DNA of 56,733 bases from Deltaproteobacteria bacterium (GCA_016189835.1 JACPRU010000029.1:1-56733); one strand, 5' to 3'; shown: positions 37,233 through 45,545, counted from the first letter of the stretch. Numbers and translations: made by a program. The notes: generated from the letters alone by a model not told the origin.

Positions 37233-37538
37233 CGAGGGGGTTGGATCGTCGCGAGCCGATCGAGCGCTGCGACGGCCCGCGACGCTAACGTTCCTCTTCT
37301 CGCGTCACCCGCGCTCCGGCGGCCGGGCGCAGCCCCGAGCGGCATCTCGGCCGCGCCGCCGCCGAGCGCCGCGGCGATCAGCCGCGGGCATCGACGTCGA
37401 GAGCCGTCCCCCATCGGGGCGCGGTTCGCCGTCGATCCCCCCCGCCGGCCCGCGGTCACGGATCCGGGGGCCAAAGCTCGCGCCGTTTGTCCCCGCGGTC
37501 GCCGATCGTGTAGGTTCTCTCCACGGACGGAGAAGCGG
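37233..37538. other. 306-nt intergenic region without a recognisable gene
   Basis: GC-rich sequence between the PilX-like gene and the receiver protein. Apart from a weak promoter candidate near its right end and GGACGGAGAAGCGG before the next ATG, I see no coding or RNA feature in it. Confidence 0.5.
37487..37516 (+). promoter_or_regulatory. weak sigma-70-like promoter candidate
   Basis: TTGTCC (37487-37492) and TAGGTT (37511-37516) are separated by 18 bases and lie 23 nt before the start of the receiver-domain gene. Only a partial consensus match. Confidence 0.28.
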
Positions 37539-37907
37539 ATGATACTGGTGGTCGACGACAACGAAGACAGCCTCAAGATCATCTCCAGGATCTTGCAGAC
37601 GGAGGGCTTCGAGGTCAGCGTCGAGCGAAACGGCAAGGATGGGCTCGCCGCCGCCCTCGAGCAGCTTCCCGAGCTCGTGATCATGGACATCATGATGCCG
37701 GAGATGAACGGGATCGAGGCGCTCGAGAAGCTGCGCGCCTTGCCGCAGACGGCGCACATCCCGGTGATCCTGCTGACCGCCAAGTCGCTCGACGAGGACG
37801 TATTGACCGGGTATCGGGTGGGCGCCGACTACTACATGACCAAGCCGTTCACCGCGAAGCAGCTCGTGTACGGAGTCAACCTCGTGCTCGGGAAGACCTC
37901 CGAGTGA
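37539..37907 (+). CDS. single-domain response regulator (CheY-like receiver)
   Basis: A 122-residue receiver domain with no output domain. Acidic pocket DD at 6-7, phospho-acceptor D50 in VIMDIMMPEMNG, Thr80 in VILLTAK and K102 in MTKPF complete the active site. It would receive phosphate from a histidine kinase and act by protein contact, for example in chemotaxis, motility or a phosphorelay. It follows the minor pilins and precedes tmk by 28 nt, so it could serve the pilus; this is inference. SD-like GGAG lies about 8 nt before the ATG. Confidence 0.88.
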   Translation: MILVVDDNEDSLKIISRILQTEGFEVSVERNGKDGLAAALEQLPELVIMDIMMPEMNGIEALEKLRALPQTAHIPVILLTAKSLDEDVLTGYRVGADYYMTKPFTAKQLVYGVNLVLGKTSE

Positions 37908-37935
37908 CCGGCGATCGGGCCTCCGGTTCACGCGC

Positions 37936-38565
37936 TTGTTCATCACGATCGAAGGCATCGAAGGGGGCGGGAAGACGACCCAGGTGGGCCTTCTCGCCGC
38001 CGCGCTGCAGGCGAGGAAGCTCGCCGTCCGCATCACCCGTGAGCCGGGAGGAACGCGCCTCGGCGAAGAGATCCGCGGCCTGTTGCTGCATTCCGCAACC
38101 CGCGTCGGGCGGCTCGCCGAGCTGTTCCTGATCCTCGCCGACCGCGCCGAGCACGTGGAAGGCCTGATCCGGCCGGCGCTGCGCGCCGGAGACATCGTGC
38201 TCTGCGACCGCTTCTCGGACTCCACCCTCGCTTACCAGGCCTACGGCCGCGAGCTGCCGCTCGATGCGGTTCGCACCGTGGAATCGGTGGCGCGCCAGGG
38301 GCTGCGGCCCGACCTGACGTTCGTCCTCGACTGCCCGGTCGATCTCGGGCTCGCGCGCACGCGGCGGCGGCGCGGCTCCGCCGCCGCCGACCGCTTCGAG
38401 GCGCAGGACGCGGCCTTCCACGAGCGGGTCCGCCGCGGCTTTCTGGCGCTGGCGGGCGAGGACCCGCAGCGGATCGTGGTGATCGACGGCAGCCGCCCGG
38501 CCGAGGAAGTGCATCGCGCCGTCCTCGCCGCGAGCGGCGAGCGGCTGGGGATCTCGTGGCGGTGA
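37936..38565 (+). CDS. tmk: thymidylate kinase
   Basis: A 209-residue kinase that phosphorylates dTMP to dTDP with ATP. The P-loop EGIEGGGKTTQ (residues about 6-16), the ITREPGGT substrate loop, LCDRFSDSTLAYQ (the DR-Y/F region) and the Arg-rich LID RRRRGSAAADRFE are all present. The TTG start at 37936 is chosen because the family begins MFITIEG; no ATG lies closer. It overlaps holB by 10 nt, a common pairing. Confidence 0.93.
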   Translation: MFITIEGIEGGGKTTQVGLLAAALQARKLAVRITREPGGTRLGEEIRGLLLHSATRVGRLAELFLILADRAEHVEGLIRPALRAGDIVLCDRFSDSTLAYQAYGRELPLDAVRTVESVARQGLRPDLTFVLDCPVDLGLARTRRRRGSAAADRFEAQDAAFHERVRRGFLALAGEDPQRIVVIDGSRPAEEVHRAVLAASGERLGISWR

Positions 38566-39581
38566 GCGGGCGCCAGAGCGCCCCCGCGGTTCGCATCGAG
38601 CGCGTGCCGCGACTCGGCGAGGTCCTCGGTCAGGACCACGTGCTGTCCATGCTCCGCCAGGGTCTCGAGCGGCGCACCCTGCACCACGCGCTGCTGTTCG
38701 TGGGGCCGGAAGGGGTCGGCAAGCGCACCACCGCTCTGGCGCTGGCCGCACGCTTGTTCTGCGCCTCGCCGCGCGAGGACGACGCCTGCGGCGACTGTGC
38801 CGCCTGCGTCCAGGTCGCCGCCGGCAGCCACCCGGACCTGCGGCGCGAGTCGTTCGCCGTCGACGACCGCGGCCAGCCGCGCGAGAGCATGGTGATCGAT
38901 CAGGTGCGCGGCGTGCAGCTCTTCCTCGGCGCGCAGGCGCTCGCCGGCGGGCGGAAGGTCGCGATCCTCGAGGAGGCGCACGCGCTCACCGAGGATGCTC
39001 AGAACGCGCTGCTGAAGACGCTCGAGGAGCCGCCCCGTGGATCGCTGATCCTGCTCGTCTGCCACAACGCCTCGCGGCTGGCGGCGACCGTGCGCTCGCG
39101 CTGTCAGCGAGTCGCATTCTCGCCCCTCGGTCGGCGGACCATCGAGACGCTGCTCGCCGCGCGGCTCGGGGTGGCCGCGCAGGACGCGCGGCTCGGATCC
39201 CTGTACGCCGAAGGCGGACTCGCCTTCGCCTGCGAGCCGGCGCGGCTGCGCGAGGCGCACGAGCACGCGAGCCGGCTGCTCGCCGCAGGCGGCCCGCGGA
39301 GCTACGTCGACGTCGCAGCCGCCGCCAAGGACGTGCTGTCGACCCCGCGGGGCGTGCCGCTCGAGCTGAAGCTGCTGCTCCAGCTGCTGCGCCGCCGGCT
39401 GCGGGCGCGAGCCGGCGTGGAAGAGACGGATTTGACTCCGCCCGGCAAAACAGGGACTCTCCTCGACGCGCTTCGCGACGTGGAGGCGACCTATGCCGCC
39501 GTGGTCGATCTCGGCCGCAATGCCAACCGGCGGCTCGCCGCGGAGCGCTTGTGGCTTCGGATCGGCGAGCGCATCGACTGA
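38556..39581 (+). CDS. holB: DNA polymerase III delta' subunit
   Basis: A 341-residue clamp-loader ATPase-fold protein. ALLFVGPEGVGKRTTALALA is the P-loop region, CGDCAAC with an upstream Cys supplies the zinc module, and EDAQNALLKTLEEPPRGSLILLVC plus VRSRCQRVAFSPL are the sensor and SRC motifs. It loads the sliding clamp as part of the gamma complex. GTG start overlaps the end of tmk. Followed by a 188-nt region with two direct repeats. Confidence 0.88.
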   Translation: MAVSGRQSAPAVRIERVPRLGEVLGQDHVLSMLRQGLERRTLHHALLFVGPEGVGKRTTALALAARLFCASPREDDACGDCAACVQVAAGSHPDLRRESFAVDDRGQPRESMVIDQVRGVQLFLGAQALAGGRKVAILEEAHALTEDAQNALLKTLEEPPRGSLILLVCHNASRLAATVRSRCQRVAFSPLGRRTIETLLAARLGVAAQDARLGSLYAEGGLAFACEPARLREAHEHASRLLAAGGPRSYVDVAAAAKDVLSTPRGVPLELKLLLQLLRRRLRARAGVEETDLTPPGKTGTLLDALRDVEATYAAVVDLGRNANRRLAAERLWLRIGERID

Positions 39582-39618
39582 GCTACTGGGACGCGACTCC
39601 GCTGTTTTGCACGAAGAT

Positions 39619-39675
39619 ATGAGATACGAGGCTTCAGTACGCGACCACCGTTTGGTTGCGGCTGTGCCGCACTGA
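39619..39675 (+). repeat. 57-bp direct repeat, copy 1
   Basis: Runs from ATGAGATACGAGGCTTCAGT to GCTGTGCCGCACTGA. It matches copy 2 in about six of seven bases, the last 27 bases being identical. Both copies hold an 18-codon open frame and a TGCGGC-TGT-GCCGCA hairpin. Base composition is visibly less GC-rich than the flanking genes. Confidence 0.85.
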
Positions 39676-39711
39676 TCTACTACGGCAGAATTTCGTCTCT
39701 TGGCACGACGA

Positions 39712-39768
39712 ATGAGATACGAGACCACAATAGGCGACCGCCGTTTGGTTGCGGCTGTGCCGCACTGA
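39712..39768 (+). repeat. 57-bp direct repeat, copy 2
   Basis: Begins ATGAGATACGAGACCACAAT and ends GCTGTGCCGCACTGA, one base before the ATG of the PSP1 gene. Start-to-start distance to copy 1 is 93 nt. GCACGA precedes both copies by 4-5 nt, so the unit may be slightly longer. Confidence 0.85.
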
Positions 39769-39769
39769 G

Positions 39770-40642
39770 ATGGACGAAACGGTCTCCCGGCACCACGGCC
39801 CGCCGCTTCGCGTGGTCGGCGTCAAGTTCAAGATCGCCGGCATGATCCGCGACTTCGACGCCGGCGGCTTCGACGTCGCGGTGGGCGATGCGGTGATCGT
39901 CGAGTCCGAGCGCGGCACCGCGATGGCGACGGTGGCAACGTCGCCGAGAGAGTGGCTGCCGCAACCCGGCGGCGCCGGCAAGCCGCTGCGGCTGCTCAAG
40001 AAGGCCGACGAGGGCGACTTCGCGAAGGACGATCTCAACCGGCGCCGCGAGCGCGAGAGCGATCAGCTGGTGCGAGAGATGATCCGCGAGCGACGACTGG
40101 AGATGAAGCTCGTCAAGGTCGAGCACGGCTTCGACGGCACCAAGGCGACGATCTACTTCTTCGCCGAGAATCGCGTCGACTTCCGCGAGCTCGTACGCGA
40201 CATCGCGCACCGGCTGCACATGCGCGTGGAAATGAAGCAGATCGGCGCGCGCGACGAGACCAAGCTCGTCGGAGCGCTCGGCCCTTGCGGGCGCGAGCTG
40301 TGCTGCTCGTCGTGGCTGCGCGAGTTCCACGCCGTCTCCGTGAAGATGGCGAAGGAGCAGGACCTCTCGCTGAATCCCTCGAAGCTCGCCGGCATGTGCG
40401 GGCGCCTCAAGTGCTGCCTGCGCTACGAGTACGAGACCTACCTCGAGCTCAAGCGGGAGCTTCCCGCCGTCGGCCGCCGGGTGACGTCGGTCAAGGGAGA
40501 CGGCGTGGTCGTCAAGCAGATGCCGATTCGCGAAGCCGTGCTGATCCGCCGCGACGACGACGGCTCCGAGGTCGAGGCCACGCTCGAGGATCTGGTCGCG
40601 AAAAAGGGGTCGGGAGTCGTTTCGGAAGAGAAAGACCACTGA
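39770..40642 (+). CDS. PSP1-domain protein (RicT/YaaT-like)
   Basis: A 290-residue protein with the PSP1 C-terminal domain: VEHGFDGTKATIYFFAENRVDFRELVRDIA followed by the cysteine signature GPCGRELCCSSWL and MCGRLKCCLRYEYETY, which in RicT-type proteins takes part in Fe-S binding in a Ric complex that affects mRNA processing. Its place between holB and metG is frequent in bacteria. ATG 39770 follows directly on repeat copy 2 and shows no clear SD. The final residues KKGSGVVSEEKDH are encoded by the left half of a palindromic element, so the native C-terminus was altered. Confidence 0.86.
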   Translation: MDETVSRHHGPPLRVVGVKFKIAGMIRDFDAGGFDVAVGDAVIVESERGTAMATVATSPREWLPQPGGAGKPLRLLKKADEGDFAKDDLNRRRERESDQLVREMIRERRLEMKLVKVEHGFDGTKATIYFFAENRVDFRELVRDIAHRLHMRVEMKQIGARDETKLVGALGPCGRELCCSSWLREFHAVSVKMAKEQDLSLNPSKLAGMCGRLKCCLRYEYETYLELKRELPAVGRRVTSVKGDGVVVKQMPIREAVLIRRDDDGSEVEATLEDLVAKKGSGVVSEEKDH

Positions 40643-40677
40643 CCCGTCGCGGAGCGAAAAGACTCCCGACCCCTTTT
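40602..40677. repeat. 76-bp palindromic (REPIN/MITE-like) element between PSP1 gene and metG
   Basis: Two 23-base arms (40602-40624 and 40655-40677) are inverted copies with one mismatch; the outer 17 bases AAAAGGGGTCGGGAGTC are perfect. The 30-base loop holds the PSP1 stop codon and the right arm ends 5 nt before the metG ATG. The pattern resembles paired REP sequences mobilised by RAYT transposases; none is in this window. It lacks a trailing T-run, so it is not a standard terminator. Confidence 0.75.
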
Positions 40678-40682
40678 CCCCC

Positions 40683-42218
40683 ATGGACCGGACGTACCTC
40701 ACGACGCCGATCTTCTACGTCAACGCCGAGCCGCACCTCGGCCACACCTATACGATGGTGGTGGTCGACACGATGGCGCGCTACTGCCGCGCCCGCGGCC
40801 TCGACACCTTCTTCCTGACCGGCACCGACGAGCACGGCGACAAGATCGCCGAGGCGGCGGGCGCCACGGGCGAGACGCCGAAGGCGTACGCCGACCGCAT
40901 CTCGACGTTGTTTCGCTCCACCTGGGACGCTCTCGGCATCCGCTACGACCACTTCATTCGCACCACCGACGAGCATCACCGCCGATTCGTCCAGCACGTG
41001 CTCGACGAGGTGAACCGCCGGGGCGACATCTATTTCGGGGAATACGGCGGGCTCTACTGCACGGGGTGCGAGCGGTTCTACCTCGAGAAGGAGCTGGTCG
41101 ACGGCAAGTGCCCCGACCACAAGATCGCCCCGAAGCTCGTCAAGGAAGAGAACTACTTCTTCCGCATGAGCCGCTACCAGGACCGGCTGCTCGCGCACAT
41201 CGAGGCTCACCCGGACTGGATCCGGCCCGAGCGCTACCGGAACGAGGTGCTCGGATTTCTCCGCGAGCCGCTCGAGGACCTCTGCATCTCGCGCCCCAAG
41301 AGCCGCCTCGAGTGGGGCATCGACCTGCCGTTCGACCGGAACTTCGTCACCTACGTCTGGTTCGACGCGCTGCTCAACTATACGAGCGCCGCGGCCCTGC
41401 GGGGCGAAGCGTTCTTCGACGGCTTCTGGCCGTGCGCCGAGCACTTCATCGCCAAGGACATCCTCAAGCCCCACGGCGTCTACTGGCCGACCATGCTGAT
41501 GGCCGCCGGGATCCCCCTCTACCGGCATCTCAACGTGCACGGCTACTGGACGGTCGAGGGCGACAAGATGTCGAAGAGCCTCGGCAACGTCATCGCGCCG
41601 CTCGCCATGACCGCGCGCTACGGCACGGACGCCTTCCGCTATTTCCTGCTCCGCGAGAGCGTGTTCGGGCTCGACGCCGACTTCCGCGAAGAGACGCTCG
41701 TCAGCCGCTGCAACGGAGACCTCGCCAACAACCTCGGCAACCTGGTGAGCCGCACGCTGTCGATGGTGCAGCGCTATTTCCAGGGAAAGCTGCCCGAGCG
41801 GTCGCGCCCGGAGCCGCTCGACGACGAGCTCGAGCGGGCGTTCACGACGGCCGCGAGCGAGATCCACGAGCACATGCGGAACCTCGGCTTCAACCGCGCG
41901 CTCGAGGCGCTGCTGCGCGGCACCGATCGCGCCAACAAGTACATCGCCGAGACCGCCCCGTTCACGCTGGCCAAGCAGCCGGCGCAGATGCCGCGCGTCG
42001 GGACGATCCTGAGAAACCTCGCCGAAGCGCTGCTGCACACCGCCCGGCTCGTCGCGCCCTTCCTGCCGGACACGGGTGGGCGCATTCTCGATCTCCTCGA
42101 CGTCTCGCCCGACCGGCTCGCCGGCCCCGCCCCGCGCTGGGGCGAAGGCCTGGCGACCGGCCACGTGCTGAAGGCGCCGGTCGCGTTGTTCCCGCGCATC
42201 GATGCGCGGCCCTCGTAG
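40683..42218 (+). CDS. metG: methionyl-tRNA synthetase
   Basis: A 511-residue class I synthetase that charges tRNA-Met. The HIGH-equivalent is AEPHLGHTYT, KMSKSLGNV is the second signature (near residue 297), GTDEHGDKIAEAA precedes the zinc knuckle region CTGCE ... CPDH, and WFDALLNYTSA is the methionine pocket. There is no C-terminal EMAP-type tRNA-binding domain, so this is the short form. No SD is visible: the bases before the ATG belong to the palindromic element, which could fold over the start. Confidence 0.94.
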   Translation: MDRTYLTTPIFYVNAEPHLGHTYTMVVVDTMARYCRARGLDTFFLTGTDEHGDKIAEAAGATGETPKAYADRISTLFRSTWDALGIRYDHFIRTTDEHHRRFVQHVLDEVNRRGDIYFGEYGGLYCTGCERFYLEKELVDGKCPDHKIAPKLVKEENYFFRMSRYQDRLLAHIEAHPDWIRPERYRNEVLGFLREPLEDLCISRPKSRLEWGIDLPFDRNFVTYVWFDALLNYTSAAALRGEAFFDGFWPCAEHFIAKDILKPHGVYWPTMLMAAGIPLYRHLNVHGYWTVEGDKMSKSLGNVIAPLAMTARYGTDAFRYFLLRESVFGLDADFREETLVSRCNGDLANNLGNLVSRTLSMVQRYFQGKLPERSRPEPLDDELERAFTTAASEIHEHMRNLGFNRALEALLRGTDRANKYIAETAPFTLAKQPAQMPRVGTILRNLAEALLHTARLVAPFLPDTGGRILDLLDVSPDRLAGPAPRWGEGLATGHVLKAPVALFPRIDARPS

Positions 42219-42227
42219 AGGCTAGCC

Positions 42228-43007
42228 GTGCGCTCGTTCGTCGACTCGCATTGCCACGTCGGCGAGGCGGAGTACGACGCCGACCGCGCCGAGGTCATGG
42301 CGCGAGCGCGCGCCGCCGGCGTCCGGCAGTTCGTCGTCACCGCGGCCGGCGGCACCCTAGAGACGAACCGCCGAGCGCTCGAGCTCGCCGAGCGCGAGCC
42401 GGATTGCTGGGCGGTGATCGGCGTCCATCCGCACGACGCGAAGCTCGTCGACGAGGCGCTCATCGAGCGGATCCGGGCCTGGGCGCGGCTTCCCCGGGTG
42501 GTCGGCATCGGCGAGACCGGCCTCGATTACCACTACGATCACTCGCCGCGCGAGCGGCAGCTCGCCGAGTTCCGCCGTTTCGCGGCGCTGGCGCGCGAAG
42601 CCTCTCTGCCGCTCGTCGTTCACAGCCGCGCGGCCGCCGACGACACGCTGCGCGTCCTGCGCGAGGAACGGGTCGAAGCGGGGGTGATGCATTGCTTCAC
42701 CTACGGCCCGGAGGTGGCGCGCCAGGCGGTCGACCTCGGCCTCTACGTGTCGTTCAGCGGCATCGTCACGTTCCGCAACGCGGGCGACGTGCGCGAGGCG
42801 GCGCGCCGGGTTCCGCTCGAGCGGCTGCTGCTCGAGACCGATTGCCCGTATCTCGCTCCCGAGCCGAAGCGCGGCGGCCGCAACGAGCCGGCGCGCGTCG
42901 CCGACGTCGCTCTCGGCCTGGCCGCCGCCATCGCGCGTCCGGTGGACGAAGTCGCCGAGCGCACCACCGAGAACGCCCGGCGTCTGTTCCGCTTGCCGGC
43001 GGACTGA
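42228..43007 (+). CDS. tatD: TatD-family metal-dependent hydrolase
   Basis: A 259-residue TIM-barrel DNase. Metal ligands appear in DSHCHV (residues about 6-11), GETGLDYHYD, VVHSRAA, MHCFTYGPE and LLETDCPYLAPEPKRGGRNEPA. TatD proteins are 3'-5' exonucleases active in DNA repair and turnover. GTG start 9 nt after metG; the metG-tatD order is common, so co-transcription is likely. Confidence 0.92.
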   Translation: MRSFVDSHCHVGEAEYDADRAEVMARARAAGVRQFVVTAAGGTLETNRRALELAEREPDCWAVIGVHPHDAKLVDEALIERIRAWARLPRVVGIGETGLDYHYDHSPRERQLAEFRRFAALAREASLPLVVHSRAAADDTLRVLREERVEAGVMHCFTYGPEVARQAVDLGLYVSFSGIVTFRNAGDVREAARRVPLERLLLETDCPYLAPEPKRGGRNEPARVADVALGLAAAIARPVDEVAERTTENARRLFRLPAD

Positions 43008-43058
43008 CTCGACTCGACCGCCCCCGCCGCCGAGCGCCCGGGGAGCGACGTGCGCCGG

Positions 43059-43535
43059 CTACCGCTTCCCTTCGCGGCACTCCCGACAGATGCCGTAGAG
43101 CTCGAGGCGGCGCCGCGAGATGACCGCGCCGAGCTTGCGGGCGATGCGCTGGTCGAGCGCATCGAGCTCGGCGCTCGCGAACTCGATGATCCGCGCGCAG
43201 CGCTCGCAGATGAAGTGATCGTGGCCGTGCTTCTCGCCCCCGGCCGCCTCGTAGCGTGCTTCGCCGTCGTTGAAGTGTCGCTCGACCGCCACCCCGCACT
43301 CCTTGAGGAGGCGAAGCGTGCGATACACCGTCGCGTAGCCGACCCGGGGGTTGACCTTCTTCACCGCCGCGTAGAGCTCCTCCACGCTGATGTGCCGGTT
43401 GCCGGTGAGGAACACGCGGGCGATGTCGTCGCGCTGCGACGTGGTCTTCAGGCCGCGCTCGTGAAGCCAGCGCCGGAACGTGTCGAGGGGCGTCGTCAGC
43501 GGACGAGCGGAAGAAGCGGAGACCACCGGCGTCAA
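43059..43535 (-). CDS. fur: Fur-family transcriptional regulator
   Basis: A 158-residue metalloregulator. The winged HTH has LKTTSQRDDIARVFL and VGYATVYRTLRLLKECG; the dimer domain has EKHGHDHFICERC and the last zinc pair CRECRE, matching Fur/PerR structural zinc. It would repress iron- or peroxide-linked genes when metal-bound. TTG start at 43535 is inferred from the TTGA overlap with the upstream gene; GTG 43526 is an alternative. Whether it is Fur, Zur or PerR cannot be told. Confidence 0.85.
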   Translation of the reverse strand: MTPVVSASSARPLTTPLDTFRRWLHERGLKTTSQRDDIARVFLTGNRHISVEELYAAVKKVNPRVGYATVYRTLRLLKECGVAVERHFNDGEARYEAAGGEKHGHDHFICERCARIIEFASAELDALDQRIARKLGAVISRRRLELYGICRECREGKR

Positions 43536-43861
43536 GCGCTCTCGGCGCCCGAGCGTTCGTCCTTGCCGAGGATGCGGCGCAGCTCGGGCGAGACGTACAC
43601 GTCCCGCAAGTCCCGGCGCGCGAGCTCTTCGAGGAGCACCTCCATGCGGGCGGTGGGCGGGATCTCGCGGTCGAGAAACAGGATGTTCCTGTCCCGCACC
43701 CGGCAGGTCCCGCTCTGAACGCGGTAGCCGATCTCGCGGAGCAGCCGTTCCTCGCGAACCTCAAGGCCGAGGCGCGCGGCTACGCCCTTGAGCTCCTCGA
43801 GAATGGCATCGACCTTGTAGCTCGCCCGGCGCACGCCGCTCGGCCGCTCGTGCTTTGCCAC
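43532..43861 (-). CDS. small conserved-looking protein of unknown function
   Basis: I do not recognise this family. With GTG 43861 it has 109 residues: a Lys/Arg-rich start, an amphipathic stretch KVDAILEELKGVAARLGLEVREERLL, then GYRVQSGTCRVRDRNILFLDREIPPTARMEVLLEELARRDLRDVYVSPELRRILG. No membrane segment or signal peptide is visible. The composition is protein-like, unlike the Arg/Ala-rich upstream reading. The stop overlaps the fur start (TTGA), so the two form an operon. TTG 43900 is another possible start. Confidence 0.6.
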   Translation of the reverse strand: MAKHERPSGVRRASYKVDAILEELKGVAARLGLEVREERLLREIGYRVQSGTCRVRDRNILFLDREIPPTARMEVLLEELARRDLRDVYVSPELRRILGKDERSGAESA

Positions 43862-43889
43862 GAAACGGTTGTAGTCACCGCCCCGCGCT

Positions 43890-44075
43890 TTGTAAAGCAA
43901 GCGCCGCCGCCGCGGCCGCCGCCCTCGACGTTGTCGCCTGCGCGGTGCCGCGCCGCACGGCCGCCGCCGCTGCGGGTCGCTCCTCTCGCAGGCCGCTGCC
44001 GCAGGCCGCGCGTGCCGCAGGCAGCAGCAGGCACCGGGTCGCAGGCAGCAGTCGCTTGCCGCTCGGGTCGAGCGG
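43890..44075. repeat. low-complexity GC-rich spacer with GCAGGC repeats
   Basis: The divergent gap between the unknown gene and the stress protein holds CCGCCG runs and several copies of CGCAGGC/GGCAGCAG. I see no gene in it. Confidence 0.4.
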
Positions 44076-44111
44076 GTGCTAGAGGCGGCGGGAGGCGGGG
44101 AGCTGCGCCGA

Positions 44112-44948
44112 ATGATCAAGAACGTCCTCGTGGCCATCGACGGCTCCGAGCATTCCCGCTCGGCGATCGAGCACGCGCTGTGGATCGCCGCGCGCGTCGG
44201 GGCCAGCGTGACGGGGCTCCACGTGATCGACATCGTGTCGATCGAAGGATCGTTTCTGCACGACATCTCCGGCTCGCTCGGCTTCGAGCCCTACCTGGAT
44301 TTCTCCTCGAAGATGCGCGAGGTGCTCGAGGAGCGCGGCAAGGTCATGCTCGCCGAGTTCACCGAGCGTGCGGCCGAGGCGGGCGTCCGCTGCGAGACGC
44401 TGATGGACGTCGGGGTGATCGGCAACGAGATCTCGGAGCGCGCGCGCACCGCGGATCTGGTGGTGATCGGCCATCGCGGCATCAACGAGAAGTTCTCGAC
44501 CGGGCTGCTCGGCGGCACAGCCGAGAGCGTCACACGCAAGTGCCCCAAGCCGCTGCTCGTCTGTCCGGGCACGTGGAGGGGAGTGAAAAAGCCGCTGCTC
44601 GCCTACGACGGCAGCCAGCGCTCCGCCAGCGCCATGCAGAGCGCGGCCGAGTTCTGCGTCTCCTTCGCGATGCCGCTCGCGGTGATCCACGTCGCACGCG
44701 ACGAGGCCGCCGGCGCGCGCTCTCTCGAGGAGGCCAAGCGCTATCTCGCCTCCTATCCGGTCGAAGCCGCGTTCTCCTGCGTGCCCGGCCACGCCCCCGA
44801 GCAGATCATCGCGACCATCGGCGAGCAGGGGTACGACCTGCTGTTCATCGGCGCCTACGGGCACAGCCGGATCGTCGAGATGGTGCTCGGCAGCACGACG
44901 GAATACGTGCTGCGAAAGGCTCCCTGTCCGGTGTTCCTGAGCCGCTGA
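44112..44948 (+). CDS. tandem-domain universal stress protein
   Basis: A 278-residue UspA protein with two domains. Domain 1 starts IKNVLVAIDGSEHSRSAIEHAL and has the ATP motif GHRGINEKFSTGLLGGTAE; domain 2 starts PLLAYDGSQRSASAMQSA and has GAYGHSRIVEMVLGSTTEYVL, the G2xG9xG(S/T) pattern. Both look nucleotide-binding. Such proteins respond to starvation, hypoxia or redox stress. GGAGGCGGGGAG lies shortly upstream of ATG 44112. Confidence 0.9.
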   Translation: MIKNVLVAIDGSEHSRSAIEHALWIAARVGASVTGLHVIDIVSIEGSFLHDISGSLGFEPYLDFSSKMREVLEERGKVMLAEFTERAAEAGVRCETLMDVGVIGNEISERARTADLVVIGHRGINEKFSTGLLGGTAESVTRKCPKPLLVCPGTWRGVKKPLLAYDGSQRSASAMQSAAEFCVSFAMPLAVIHVARDEAAGARSLEEAKRYLASYPVEAAFSCVPGHAPEQIIATIGEQGYDLLFIGAYGHSRIVEMVLGSTTEYVLRKAPCPVFLSR

Positions 44949-44984
44949 CCGCGCCGGCGCGCCACCGCCGCTTCAGCCCTGGTC

Positions 44985-45545
44985 CTACTTGTGGCTGTCG
45001 TTGCGCAGCCGACCGAGCCGCTCCTCGAGCCGCGCGATGCTGCGCTCGATGCGCGCGAGGTCCCGCTGCACGGCCGGCAGCGAGGTGATGCGCTCGACCG
45101 ACTTCTTGACCCGCTCGTCGATGCGCTTCTGCAGCGCCTCGAGCCGCCGCTGCGGCGAGGAGAAGATATCTTCGAGCAGCGCCTTCCCCTGCGGCGCGCC
45201 GCGACCGACCAGCTCCTGCACGCGCCTGCCGGCGCGCTCGCCGAGCGATCCGAGGGCTTCCACGCCGCGGTCGACGCGCGTCGCCAGGTCCTGCAGCGTC
45301 GCCTCCCCTTGCTGGATGATCTTGCGCAGCATCGGCAGCGGCAGGAATCCGGTGCTGCGCCGTTCCTGCTCGAGGATGATCTGCGCGAACGTCACCGCCG
45401 TCAAATCCTCTCCCGTGTCGTTGTCGACGACCTGTACTTCCTCTCCCTGCTTGACGAACGCGGCGATCCCCTCGAGCGTGACGTAGCGGCTCTCCTGCGT
45501 GTCGTAAAGCTTGCGATTTCCGTAGCGCTTGATCAGGCGGGGCAT
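44985..45545 (-). CDS. PHB_acc_N-type polyhydroxyalkanoate synthesis regulator (PhaR-like)
   Basis: A 186-residue protein opening LIKRYGNRKLYDTQESRYVTLEGIAAFVKQG, the DNA-binding PHB/PHA accumulation regulator domain, followed by VVDNDTGEDLTAVTFAQIILEQER. The C-terminal half is a long Arg/Glu-rich coiled coil (from about residue 80). In PHA producers PhaR binds granules and represses phasin genes; here no pha genes are visible, and the family also occurs without them. Minus strand, just upstream of the YjbQ gene's 3' partner; spacing to it is 28 nt. Confidence 0.85.
   Translation of the reverse strand: MPRLIKRYGNRKLYDTQESRYVTLEGIAAFVKQGEEVQVVDNDTGEDLTAVTFAQIILEQERRSTGFLPLPMLRKIIQQGEATLQDLATRVDRGVEALGSLGERAGRRVQELVGRGAPQGKALLEDIFSSPQRRLEALQKRIDERVKKSVERITSLPAVQRDLARIERSIARLEERLGRLRNDSHK

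Noticed and set aside
39619-39768. Direct repeats as a CRISPR array
   Set aside because: Only two copies, each 57 bp with a 36-nt spacer, and no cas genes.
40602-40677. Simple intrinsic terminator after the PSP1 gene
   Set aside because: The stop codon is inside the loop and no T-run follows; the paired, long arms fit a repeat element better.
40643-40682. Methionine-related riboswitch before metG
   Set aside because: The interval is only 40 nt and fully accounted for by the palindromic element.
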